DNA of 64,000 nt, taken from assembly GCF_000968195.1 (NCBI RefSeq), contig NZ_FO704550.1:3720001-3784000 (forward strand), written 5' to 3'. Position numbers and translations under genes: made by a program. Numbering within the stretch: position 1 is the first letter of the stretch; each line of letters starts with the position of its first letter. Positions 1 to 7,357 of this stretch are shown here, one piece after another. Under the pieces are notes generated by a model, which did no database searches, had not been told where the DNA came from, and saw nothing but the letters and a program-made list of their open reading frames with translations. Source of the stretch: Xenorhabdus doucetiae (lineage in GTDB: Bacteria; Pseudomonadota; Gammaproteobacteria; Enterobacterales; Enterobacteriaceae).

Positions 1-1
1 C

Positions 2-496
2 CGTGGGATAGGTTACTTGCCTCAGGAAGCCTCTATCTTCCGGCGCTTAAGTGTCTTCGACAATTTGATGGCAGTACTGGAGATCCGCAAGGACTTGACC
101 CAAGAGCAGCGAAAAGCACGGGCAGAAGAGTTGATGGAAGAATTTCACATCTCTCACCTGCGTGATAACCTTGGGCAATCCCTTTCCGGTGGTGAACGCC
201 GTCGGGTGGAGATAGCCCGTGCTCTGGCTGCCAACCCCAAATTCATCCTGTTGGATGAACCTTTTGCCGGCGTTGACCCCATTTCCGTACTGGATATTAA
301 AAAGATCATCCAACACCTGCGGGATTACGGTTTGGGTGTCCTGATTACTGACCACAATGTCCGTGAAACACTGGATGTCTGCGAACGAGCCTATATCGTT
401 AGCCAAGGTCATTTGATTGCTCACGGTACTCCGGATGACATCCTGAATAACGAGCAAGTCAAACGCGTCTATTTGGGCGAAGGTTTCCGTCTTTAA
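2..496 (+). CDS. lptB: LPS export ABC transporter ATP-binding protein LptB (3' part)
   Basis: Partial gene: the reading frame is open from base 2 and the start lies before the window. It is the cytoplasmic ATPase of the LptB2FGC complex that extracts lipopolysaccharide from the inner membrane. Visible are the ABC signature LSGGERRRVEIARAL, Walker B with the catalytic Glu in FILLDEPFAGVDP, and the H-loop in LITDHNV; the Walker A part is cut off. The C-terminal end GEGFRL and the following rpoN match the conserved lptA-lptB-rpoN order of Enterobacterales. The gene ends 69 bp before rpoN. Confidence 0.97.
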   Translation, partial: RGIGYLPQEASIFRRLSVFDNLMAVLEIRKDLTQEQRKARAEELMEEFHISHLRDNLGQSLSGGERRRVEIARALAANPKFILLDEPFAGVDPISVLDIKKIIQHLRDYGLGVLITDHNVRETLDVCERAYIVSQGHLIAHGTPDDILNNEQVKRVYLGEGFRL

Positions 497-565
497 CGGT
501 TATCCTGCTATCAGGCGCGATTCAAGGAACCATTCAGGCGAGATTAAGGAGAAAGTGGTAACGCT

Positions 566-2002
566 ATGAAGCAAAGTTTGCAACTCAGGCTCAGTCAACA
601 ATTGACGATGACGCCACAACTCCAGCAAGCCATCCGTTTGTTGCAGCTCTCTACGCTTGAGCTTCAACAGGAGATTCAGCAGGCTTTGGAAACTAATCCG
701 CTGCTTGAACAAGATGATCTGCATCAGGAAGTGGAGAATCAGGCGCCTGATGGCGAAACGGAAGTCATGGATAGCCGGGAAGCGCTTGAACAGCGGGAGA
801 TGCCTGAAGAGCTGCCACTGGATACCAGTTGGGATGAAATTTACACCGCTGGCACGCCTTCAGGCACCGGCAGTGATTATAGCGGGGAGGATTTCCCCGT
901 CTATCAGGGAGAAACCACCCAAACACTGCAAGATTACCTGATGTGGCAGGCAGGATTAACGCCATTTACTGAAACGGACGCGGCCATTGCCACGTCAATC
1001 ATTGATGCCATTGATGATACCGGCTACCTGACCCTTTCCATTGAAGAGATCCTTGCCAGCATGGGTGATGATGAGCTGACGTCGGCAGAGGTTGAAACCG
1101 TTCTCAAGCGGATACAACATTTCGATCCGATTGGGGTTGCCGCCCGTGACTTACGTGAATGCTTGCTTATCCAGCTCTCCATGCTGCCACCGGAAACACC
1201 TCACCTGAATGATGCCAGACTGATTGTCAGCAAATACCTTGAACGACTGGGTAACCGGGACTTCCGTCATTTATTACGTCAGAGCAAATTAAAAGAGAGT
1301 GCGTTGAAAGGGGCTATTGATATCATTCAGTCACTGGAGCCAAAGCCGGGTTTGATAGTCAATACCGGTGAATCCGAGTATGTTATTCCCGATGTATTGG
1401 TACAGAAAGAAAATGCAAACTGGCAAGTCAGGCTAAATACCGATAGCATCCCCCGCCTGCGCATCAACCAACACTACGCAGCACTGGGGCAACGAGCCAA
1501 CAATGAAAGTGACAGTTTGTTCATACGCAATAATTTACAAGAGGCCAAGTGGCTGATCAAAAGCCTCGAAAGCCGCAATGAAACACTGTTGAAAGTTGCA
1601 AGCTGCATTGTTGAACGGCAACAAGATTTTTTTGAGCATGGTGAGGAACACATGAAACCACTGGTACTGGCTGATATCGCCTATCAGGTTGACATGCATG
1701 AGTCCACCATTTCCCGTGTGACAACCCAGAAGTATCTGTATAGTCCACGCGGGATCGTTGAACTTAAATATTTTTTCTCCAGCCACGTCAATACGGATAG
1801 CGGAGGTGAAGCCTCTTCTACCGCCATACGTGCGCTGGTGAAAAAACTGGTCGCGGCAGAAAACCCGGCCAAGCCACTGAGTGACAGTAAATTGACCAGC
1901 ATACTTGCTGAACAAGGTATTCAAGTGGCTCGCCGGACTGTCGCAAAATATAGAGAGTCGTTATCCATCCCGCCTTCAAACCAACGTAAAAAACTGGTTT
2001 GA
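566..2002 (+). CDS. rpoN: RNA polymerase sigma-54 factor RpoN
   Basis: 478 aa, essentially the E. coli length (477). Sigma-54 directs RNA polymerase to -24/-12 promoters that need AAA+ activators. The N-terminal region I (about residues 1-50) is rich in Gln and Leu, followed by an acidic region II (about 50-110), the core-binding and HTH regions, and near the C-terminus the RpoN box, seen as ARRTVAKYRE. The start is ATG at 566 after an AAGGAGAAAG ribosome site. It sits in the conserved lptB-rpoN-hpf-ptsN-rapZ-npr cluster, which joins sigma-54 to the nitrogen phosphotransferase branch. Confidence 0.98.
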   Translation: MKQSLQLRLSQQLTMTPQLQQAIRLLQLSTLELQQEIQQALETNPLLEQDDLHQEVENQAPDGETEVMDSREALEQREMPEELPLDTSWDEIYTAGTPSGTGSDYSGEDFPVYQGETTQTLQDYLMWQAGLTPFTETDAAIATSIIDAIDDTGYLTLSIEEILASMGDDELTSAEVETVLKRIQHFDPIGVAARDLRECLLIQLSMLPPETPHLNDARLIVSKYLERLGNRDFRHLLRQSKLKESALKGAIDIIQSLEPKPGLIVNTGESEYVIPDVLVQKENANWQVRLNTDSIPRLRINQHYAALGQRANNESDSLFIRNNLQEAKWLIKSLESRNETLLKVASCIVERQQDFFEHGEEHMKPLVLADIAYQVDMHESTISRVTTQKYLYSPRGIVELKYFFSSHVNTDSGGEASSTAIRALVKKLVAAENPAKPLSDSKLTSILAEQGIQVARRTVAKYRESLSIPPSNQRKKLV

Positions 2003-2025
2003 ACCACACAGAGAAGGAAAACACT

Positions 2026-2313
2026 ATGCAACTCAATGTTACAGGTCACAATATTGAAATCACAGATGCACTTCGCAACGTCGTGAACACCAAATGCGGC
2101 AAATTGGATCAATATTTCGATAAAATTAACCTCATCCAGGTCATTCTCCGAGTGGAAAAAGTGCAAAGAATCGCTGAAGCCACGGTGTATGTTAATGGAG
2201 GTGAGTTGCATGCAACCTCAGAACATGAAGACATGTATGCGGCAATTGATGCACTCGTCGATAAGCTGGCGCGTCAATTGACCAAACACAAAAGTAAATT
2301 GAGACAACATTAA
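2026..2313 (+). CDS. hpf: Ribosome hibernation promoting factor Hpf
   Basis: 95 aa, the length of the short E. coli Hpf. It binds the 30S decoding region and helps form inactive 100S ribosomes in stationary phase. The frame can be extended upstream to 1999, but ATG at 2026, preceded by AGAAGGAAAA, begins the family N-terminus MQLNVTGHNIEIT. The C-terminal half MYAAIDALVDKLARQLTKHK is close to the E. coli protein. It starts 23 bp after rpoN and is probably cotranscribed with it. No long-Hpf C-terminal domain is present. Confidence 0.97.
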   Translation: MQLNVTGHNIEITDALRNVVNTKCGKLDQYFDKINLIQVILRVEKVQRIAEATVYVNGGELHATSEHEDMYAAIDALVDKLARQLTKHKSKLRQH

Positions 2314-2369
2314 TCGCTTTCAGGCAACGGGGCCGTCATAAAATGATCACTGTTCTCTCTATAACACTT

Positions 2370-2396
2370 TCTATAGCACCGACTACGCGCTATAGA
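2370..2396 (+). other. Inverted repeat downstream of hpf
   Basis: TCTATAGC at 2370-2377 pairs perfectly with GCTATAGA at 2389-2396 across an 11-nt loop. It lies in the hpf-ptsN spacer and has no adjacent T-run, so it is more likely an RNA-processing or stability hairpin than an intrinsic terminator. Confidence 0.5.
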
Positions 2397-2420
2397 TTCG
2401 TTTTAGCGCAGTGAATCCAT

Positions 2421-2446
2421 ACCAGATGCCTTATCAGGCATCTGGT
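2421..2446 (+). other. Perfect 10-bp hairpin just upstream of ptsN
   Basis: ACCAGATGCC (2421-2430) and GGCATCTGGT (2437-2446) form a perfect stem with a 6-nt loop, 15 bp before the ptsN start. No T-run follows. It could stabilise or attenuate the hpf-ptsN transcript. Confidence 0.6.
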
Positions 2447-2461
2447 ATAACAAGGCCCTAA

Positions 2462-2941
2462 GTGAATAAAGAAATGAACAACGAAACAGATTTACCACTA
2501 AGCTCGGTGCTTTCACCCGAATGTACACGCAACAACGTCCCTTGTTCGAGCAAAAAGCGCGCCTTAGAGATTATCAGTGAGCTGGCATCAAAACAGCTCG
2601 GAGTGCCGGAAAACACCGTATTCGAAGCGATTCTTTCCCGCGAAAAAGTCGGCACAACCGGCATTGGCAACGGGGTTGCCATTCCTCACGGCAAATTGGA
2701 TAAAGAGTGTTCGGACAATGCCGTTGGGGTCTTTTTGCATCTGGAACACCCCATTACCTTTGATGCTATCGATAATCAACCTGTTGACTTGCTGTTTGCT
2801 TTATTGGTGCCATCAGACCAGTGTCAAACCCATTTACACTCACTATCATTGATTGCAAAGCGCCTTGCAGATAAAAATCTCTGCCGTCGTCTGCGTTCCG
2901 CGCAGAGTGATGAGGAACTGTATAAAATCATTACTGAATAA
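2462..2941 (+). CDS. ptsN: PTS IIA-like nitrogen regulatory protein PtsN (EIIA-Ntr)
   Basis: 159 aa from GTG at 2462. EIIA-Ntr accepts phosphate from NPr and regulates potassium transport and stress responses without transporting sugar. The phosphorylation site is the His of IPHGK (residue 76 by this start; E. coli His73). The start is uncertain: GTG at 2462 has AAGG 6 bp upstream, while ATG at 2474 would give a protein beginning MNNETDLPLSSVL. The C-terminus ends at ITE, a few residues shorter than in E. coli. It lies 40 bp before rapZ. Confidence 0.96.
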   Translation: MNKEMNNETDLPLSSVLSPECTRNNVPCSSKKRALEIISELASKQLGVPENTVFEAILSREKVGTTGIGNGVAIPHGKLDKECSDNAVGVFLHLEHPITFDAIDNQPVDLLFALLVPSDQCQTHLHSLSLIAKRLADKNLCRRLRSAQSDEELYKIITE

Positions 2942-2981
2942 ATAGCGATTATAATTATAAACATTTAGGGGGAGTCACCTC

Positions 2982-3833
2982 ATGGTGCTGATGATAGTCA
3001 GTGGTCGTTCAGGTTCTGGGAAATCCGTTGCCCTGCGTGCGCTGGAAGACATGGGCTTCTACTGCGTGGATAACCTACCCGTGGTGTTGTTGCCAGAATT
3101 GGCAAACACACTGGCCGATCGTGATATTTCGGCGGCGGTTAGCATTGATGTCAGAAATATGCCGGAGTCGCCAGAAATTTTTGAAGAAGCGCTGACACGG
3201 TTGCCGGACAGTTTTTCGCCACAATTACTGTTTCTTGATGCGGATCGTAATACCCTGATCCGTCGCTACAGCGACACGCGCCGTTTACACCCGCTATCCA
3301 GCAAAAACTTGTCACTGGAAAGCGCCATTGACCAAGAGAGCGATTTGCTCGAACCGCTGCGCTCACGTGCTGATTTGATCATTGATACCTCTGAAATGTC
3401 CGTTCATGAACTGGCAGAAATGCTCAGGACGCGCTTATTGGGCAAACGGGAAAGGGAATTGACTATGGTGTTCGAATCCTTTGGTTTCAAACATGGCATT
3501 CCGATTGATGCAGACTACGTTTTCGATGTGCGATTCCTGCCAAACCCGCACTGGGACCCGAAACTGCGCCCCATGACCGGTTTGGATCGCCCGGTGGCCG
3601 CGTTTTTGGATCGTCATACTGAGGTACATAATTTTATTTACCAGACCCGTAGCTACCTTGAACTTTGGCTCCCCATGCTGGAAACCAACAATCGCAGCTA
3701 TCTGACTGTCGCGATTGGTTGCACCGGCGGTAAACACCGTTCCGTTTATGTGGCAGAACAACTGGCCGATTATTTCCGTTCCCGTGGCAAAAACGTGCAG
3801 TCGCGTCACCGCACACTGGAAAAACGCAAATAA
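2982..3833 (+). CDS. rapZ: RNase adapter protein RapZ
   Basis: 283 aa (E. coli 284). RapZ binds the small RNA GlmZ and presents it to RNase E, adjusting glucosamine-6-phosphate synthase production. Walker A GRSGSGKS is at residues 8-15 and marks the N-terminal kinase-like domain; the C-terminal RNA-binding domain contains the conserved AIGCTGGKHRSV stretch. A strong ribosome site (AGGGGGAG) precedes ATG at 2982. It lies between ptsN and npr as in other Enterobacterales. Confidence 0.97.
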   Translation: MVLMIVSGRSGSGKSVALRALEDMGFYCVDNLPVVLLPELANTLADRDISAAVSIDVRNMPESPEIFEEALTRLPDSFSPQLLFLDADRNTLIRRYSDTRRLHPLSSKNLSLESAIDQESDLLEPLRSRADLIIDTSEMSVHELAEMLRTRLLGKRERELTMVFESFGFKHGIPIDADYVFDVRFLPNPHWDPKLRPMTGLDRPVAAFLDRHTEVHNFIYQTRSYLELWLPMLETNNRSYLTVAIGCTGGKHRSVYVAEQLADYFRSRGKNVQSRHRTLEKRK

Positions 3834-3850
3834 GATGAATCGCGCAAGCC

Positions 3851-4123
3851 ATGACAGTCAAGCAACGACTTGAAATTAAAAACCGGCTCGGCATGCACGC
3901 CCGGCCTGCGATGAAACTCTATGATCTGGTACAACAGTTTCAATCAGAAGTGATTCTGCGTAACAGCAGTCACTTACAGGCCGAAGCCCGTAGCGTTATA
4001 GCCATGTTAATGCTGGATTCCGAACAAGGCAGCCATATTGATGTTGAGGTCAGCGGGCCGGATGAACAGCAAGCGCTGGCCGCGATTATCAAACTTTTCA
4101 ACGCCGGGTTTGATGAGGAATAA
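3851..4123 (+). CDS. npr: PTS phosphocarrier protein NPr
   Basis: 90 aa, HPr-like, same length as E. coli NPr. It relays phosphate from EI-Ntr (PtsP) to PtsN. The active-site His is residue 16 in NRLGMHARPA. The gene begins 17 bp after rapZ with ATG at 3851 and is the last gene of the rpoN cluster. The next gene starts 405 bp later. Confidence 0.97.
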   Translation: MTVKQRLEIKNRLGMHARPAMKLYDLVQQFQSEVILRNSSHLQAEARSVIAMLMLDSEQGSHIDVEVSGPDEQQALAAIIKLFNAGFDEE

Positions 4124-4528
4124 TCGCGCATATACCCAATAGATCTCAAATATACCACTGACAATTTCACTGCCTAAAAACCCCCCGCACTACTTCCCAT
4201 TTTCTTCATCTCTGTTTCAATCGCTAACTCACATTTTTTGGCGATAACAGATTTTGGCAATATCAAAAAACAAGTCATTAAAACTGACAAAAGATAAAAA
4301 AACCTTCATATATCCTGCCTGTAAATCCTTCTCCAACCCTAAAAACAATCGGCTGAAACCATTAACTTAGTTAATCATACTGACTATTTATAAATAGTAT
4401 TAAATATACAATAAATGTTAGCTTTCAATAAGTTAACCATGTGAAATATATTAATAAAAAACTTATCATCAAGGGGCGTTTACGTACCGTGCATTGCACG
4501 CATAAATCCTAAACTGGAGATTTACTTC
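4124..4528. other. Intergenic region npr-racemase, AT-rich
   Basis: No credible ORF. The region is AT-rich and presumably carries the npr-side transcript end and the racemase promoter. The only clear structure is the palindrome at 4488-4500, described separately. Confidence 0.6.
4488..4500. promoter_or_regulatory. Palindrome upstream of the racemase gene
   Basis: CGTGCATTGCACG is a perfect 13-bp palindrome (6-bp arms, central T) 28 bp before the racemase ATG. Its position inside the likely 5' leader or promoter fits an operator, but no regulator is identified. Confidence 0.35.
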
Positions 4529-5764
4529 ATGCGTTTTAATAAAACTACATTAGCGATCCTGCTTGGACTGAGTCTGTTTCAGGGTGTTTCTCAAGCAGCA
4601 CCCGTGCTCTCTTTAGATAACACCCACGCAGAAAGCATCGCAGCAACCAATAACGCTTGGGTTGAAATCAATACCACCACTTTCGAAAATAATATCCACA
4701 CATTGCAAAAAAAGCTGAACAACGGCACCAAAATGTGTGCGGTTCTGAAAGGTGATGCTTATGGTCATGGTCTCGGCCTGTTGATGCCATCCATCATCAA
4801 AACAGGCGTACCTTGCGTCGGGATCACCAGTAATGAAGAAGCCCGCATCGTGCGTGAAAGCGGCTTTAAAGGACAACTGCTCCGTGTCCGTACGGCTGAC
4901 ATCGCTGAAATCGAAAGCACACTGGGCTATGAGATGGAAGAGATGATCGGCGATTTGGATCATGCCAAGGCCATTGATGCGCTGGCTAAAAAACACGGTA
5001 AAGAAATTCGCGTCCATCTGATGCTGAACACCGGTCTCATGAGCCGCAATGGTTTGGAAATGAAAACTGAGCAGGGCAAACAAGAAGCGCTGGAAATCGC
5101 TCAATTGCCTAACCTGAAACTGGTCGGCATGATGAGCCACCATGCGTTCACTGGGATGGATGCTATCCGTGACAGCATTAAAAATTTCCAGGAACAAACT
5201 TCTTGGTTGATCAAAACCGCCAATCTGAAAAGAGATGAAATCACGCTGCACGCATCAAGCTCTTTTGCCTCACTCAGCCTTCCTGAAGCCCAATTCGACA
5301 TGGCTCGCGTGGGCAGTGCGCTGTACGGCATTCTGACCGCCAGCCACCCGGAATTTAAGCCATTGATTGAAGTGAAAACCCGTGTGGCTTCGGTGAAGCC
5401 TTACCCTAAAGGTAACGGTGTCGGCTACGACAATACTCATATTCTGAAACGGGATTCCAAGCTCGCTAACTTGCCGGTGGGTTTCTCCGATGGCTTTAGC
5501 TCTGCCCTGTCAAACAAAGCCTATGTCCTGATCAACGGTCACCGTGCTCCTGTTGTCGGCAGCGTTTCCATGAATACCGTGATGGTCGATGTCACTGATC
5601 TGCCGGACGTGAAGAGTGGCGATGAAGTGGTTATTTTCGGTAAACAAGGCAATGACGAAATCACCCAGTCTGATATTCAGAAATGGGCCGGCATGCACGT
5701 TGTTGAGTTTTCTTCCATTTGGGGAGAAACCAACCCACGTATCGTCGTGACCACAGACAAATAA
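4529..5764 (+). CDS. bsr: Periplasmic broad-specificity amino-acid racemase (Bsr-type alanine racemase)
   Basis: 411 aa, a PLP-dependent fold-type III racemase. Unlike housekeeping Alr it has a signal peptide (MRFNKTTLAILLGLSLFQG, cleavage near SQAA). The PLP lysine is Lys74 in VLKGDAYGHG and the catalytic tyrosine is Tyr300 in GVGYDNTH; the positions match Vibrio BsrV (Lys74, Tyr299). Known Bsr enzymes make non-canonical D-amino acids in the periplasm that modulate peptidoglycan. ATG at 4529 follows CTGGAGA. The gene is monocistronic, with a strong terminator at 5904-5943. Exact substrate range cannot be read from the sequence. Confidence 0.88.
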   Translation: MRFNKTTLAILLGLSLFQGVSQAAPVLSLDNTHAESIAATNNAWVEINTTTFENNIHTLQKKLNNGTKMCAVLKGDAYGHGLGLLMPSIIKTGVPCVGITSNEEARIVRESGFKGQLLRVRTADIAEIESTLGYEMEEMIGDLDHAKAIDALAKKHGKEIRVHLMLNTGLMSRNGLEMKTEQGKQEALEIAQLPNLKLVGMMSHHAFTGMDAIRDSIKNFQEQTSWLIKTANLKRDEITLHASSSFASLSLPEAQFDMARVGSALYGILTASHPEFKPLIEVKTRVASVKPYPKGNGVGYDNTHILKRDSKLANLPVGFSDGFSSALSNKAYVLINGHRAPVVGSVSMNTVMVDVTDLPDVKSGDEVVIFGKQGNDEITQSDIQKWAGMHVVEFSSIWGETNPRIVVTTDK

Positions 5765-5903
5765 TCCACGATCCGAAATGATGGCAGATTGTTCTTTTCC
5801 TTCATCGGGATAAGCCTTGTTTCATTAACAATGCAAAACAGTTCGTGATCATGATCTCTTTATTTTCACGACAGAACAGCCTAATATCATTTAAATTACT
5901 TTG

Positions 5904-5943
5904 AAAATAACACCCCCCTCCTTGCGACGCGGGGTGTTATTTT
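5904..5943. terminator. Terminator after the racemase gene
   Basis: AAAATAACACCCC (5904-5916) and GGGGTGTTATTTT (5931-5943) form a perfect 13-bp stem with a 14-nt loop, ending in T residues. Because the outer stem is A/T-tailed on both sides it could act in both directions. Confidence 0.85.
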
Positions 5944-5969
5944 ATATTGAGTCTAATTTGGAGTGTGGT

Positions 5970-6380
5970 ATGAAAAAACCTAAAATCATTATCAATGAAT
6001 TGGATGCCGAACGTTTAGATTCTCTGTTGGAACAACCTGCATTTGCCAATACCCGCATCGCAGAAGCTTTGAATGAAGAGTTGGATCGGGCAGAAATCGT
6101 GGCTCCGGTAGATATTCCCGCCGATGTGGTCACAATGAACAGTGAAATCCGCTTTATTGATCTGGGCAGCAATGAAGAACGTGTCCGTACACTGGTTTAT
6201 CCTGCCGCCCTGCAAGACAGCACTCAACATCTGTCCGTCATGGCACCGTTGGGGGCGGCGCTTTTGGGTCTGCGGGTCAATGATGAAATCACGTGGCAGC
6301 TGCCAAACGGTGAAATAACCCGGCTAAAAGTGTTGGAAATACTTTACCAACCTGAAGCCGCAGGGGAGTATCACAGATAA
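5970..6380 (+). CDS. rnk: Regulator of nucleoside diphosphate kinase Rnk
   Basis: 136 aa, the E. coli Rnk length. Rnk is a GreA/GreB-like RNA polymerase secondary-channel factor without transcript-cleavage activity. The frame can be extended to 5901, but ATG at 5970 with GGAG just upstream gives the family start MKKPKIIINELDAERLD. The C-terminal half VMAPLGAALLGLRVNDEI is characteristic of the FKBP-like domain. It is flanked by terminators at 5904-5943 and 6404-6430 and so is probably a single-gene unit. Confidence 0.95.
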   Translation: MKKPKIIINELDAERLDSLLEQPAFANTRIAEALNEELDRAEIVAPVDIPADVVTMNSEIRFIDLGSNEERVRTLVYPAALQDSTQHLSVMAPLGAALLGLRVNDEITWQLPNGEITRLKVLEILYQPEAAGEYHR

Positions 6381-6403
6381 ATACCTTAAAAAATCAATAC
6401 ATT

Positions 6404-6431
6404 AAACCACTACCTAGCAAGTGGTTTTTTT
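6404..6431 (+). terminator. rnk terminator
   Basis: AAACCACT (6404-6411) and AGTGGTTT (6420-6427) form a stem with an 8-nt loop, followed by more T residues. Confidence 0.85.
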
Positions 6432-6564
6432 GTTTCTTATAGATAGAACCTAGCCCCAGTAATCATGCATTGAAGCAATAAATTTCAACTCCCCTTTCCC
6501 TCAAGCCCGCACACACCCTGAATTCTTTAACATGAAAAAGGGCAAATAACATACATAAAAAGTC

Positions 6565-6623
6565 ATGGGTATAATACCCATAGAAATATTGACCTACCGG
6601 CCATTTGTGGGCATGATACCTAC
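6565..6623 (+). promoter_or_regulatory. hicAB promoter with two operator-like palindromes
   Basis: ATGGGTATAATACCCAT (6565-6581) is a perfect odd palindrome. GTGGGCATGATACCTAC (6607-6623) is a degenerate copy matching at 12 of 17 positions, with centres 42 bp apart (about four helical turns). A candidate promoter is TTGACC (6589-6594), 17 bp, CATGAT (6612-6617), so the second palindrome covers the -10. This fits autorepression by HicB through its C-terminal DNA-binding part. Confidence 0.6.
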
Positions 6624-6645
6624 ACATTAACGAAATGGAGGGTTG

Positions 6646-6834
6646 ATGAGCAGTACAGAGTTAATAAAGCGCCTAATGGCTAATGGATGGATAAAGGATA
6701 GACAAGACGGTAGTCATGTCACATTAACCAAGCCGGGAGTCACGAAGATAATCACCGTACCGCATCCTAGAAAGGATGCTTCAAAAGGGGTTATCCGGCA
6801 GGCACAAAATATTTCAGGATTGAAATTGCTGTAA
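6646..6834 (+). CDS. hicA: Toxin HicA
   Basis: 62 aa, double-stranded-RNA-binding-like fold, an mRNA interferase that cleaves transcripts when not held by HicB. The catalytic His is residue 24 in DGSHVTLTKPG. ATG at 6646 follows GGAGGG; an upstream TTG at 6643 is in frame but poorly placed. The gene precedes hicB in the usual toxin-first order, 62 bp apart, with a strong hairpin between. The unit sits between rnk and pmbA and looks like an inserted accessory module. Confidence 0.93.
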   Translation: MSSTELIKRLMANGWIKDRQDGSHVTLTKPGVTKIITVPHPRKDASKGVIRQAQNISGLKLL

Positions 6835-6837
6835 CAC

Positions 6838-6860
6838 AAGGAGCGGTCTGACCGCTCCTT
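6838..6860 (+). other. Strong hairpin between hicA and hicB
   Basis: AAGGAGCGGT (6838-6847) and ACCGCTCCTT (6851-6860) form a perfect 10-bp stem with a 3-nt loop, 3 bp after the hicA stop. There is no long T-run. It could partly terminate, or act as a processing site that sets the toxin to antitoxin ratio. Confidence 0.7.
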
Positions 6861-6896
6861 CTCTGTACGACTCATCATAAAACGACGAGGTATACT

Positions 6897-7304
6897 ATGA
6901 TTTATCCGCTCTTTATCTTTAAAGCAGAAGATGGGTTTGACGGTTACTTTCCAGATGTTGAAGGCTGTTTTTTCGCCGGCAATACCTTGGAAGAAGCTAT
7001 CCGTGATGCTGAAAAAGCTTTCGGCCAGCACATGGAAGTTTTAACTGAGCAAGGCGGGTACGTTCCCGCACCTAAAGACCCATCAGGTTACATCAATGAT
7101 TCTCGCTTATCTGAGGATGGCGGAGTTATTGCACTGATTGAGTTAGATCCTGCGAAATATGAGTCAAAGGCGGTCAAATTCAATTTAACCATGCCTGGCA
7201 ATCTATTAACCGCTATAGATCGCTACATTGAAGAAAACGGTTACTATAAAAATCGTTCTGCTTTCCTCGCTGAATTAGCCAGAAAAGAAATTGCTCACCC
7301 TTAA
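6897..7304 (+). CDS. hicB: Antitoxin HicB
   Basis: 135 aa. The N-terminal partial RNase H-like domain (YPLFIFKAEDGFDGYFPDVEGC, shown in part by the FPDVEGC motif) binds HicA; the C-terminal stretch from about residue 95 (VKFNLTMPGNLLTAIDRYI) looks like a ribbon-helix-helix DNA-binding domain, consistent with the palindromes upstream of hicA. ATG at 6897 follows ACGAGGT. It ends 53 bp before the convergent pmbA stop, with a hairpin between. Confidence 0.93.
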   Translation: MIYPLFIFKAEDGFDGYFPDVEGCFFAGNTLEEAIRDAEKAFGQHMEVLTEQGGYVPAPKDPSGYINDSRLSEDGGVIALIELDPAKYESKAVKFNLTMPGNLLTAIDRYIEENGYYKNRSAFLAELARKEIAHP

Positions 7305-7306
7305 TA

Positions 7307-7332
7307 AGTCAGGGCAGGTAACTGCCCTGACT
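7307..7332. terminator. Bidirectional hairpin between hicB and pmbA
   Basis: AGTCAGGGCAG (7307-7317) and CTGCCCTGACT (7322-7332) form a perfect 11-bp stem with a GTAA loop between convergent genes. T-runs are weak on both sides. Confidence 0.65.
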
Positions 7333-7357
7333 CCATTATTAGCCAATCACAAGCGAA

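Noticed and set aside
4613..5251. 212-codon open frame on the minus strand
   Set aside because: It lies fully antisense to the racemase gene, has no ribosome site or family features, and reads as the complement of a well-supported protein.
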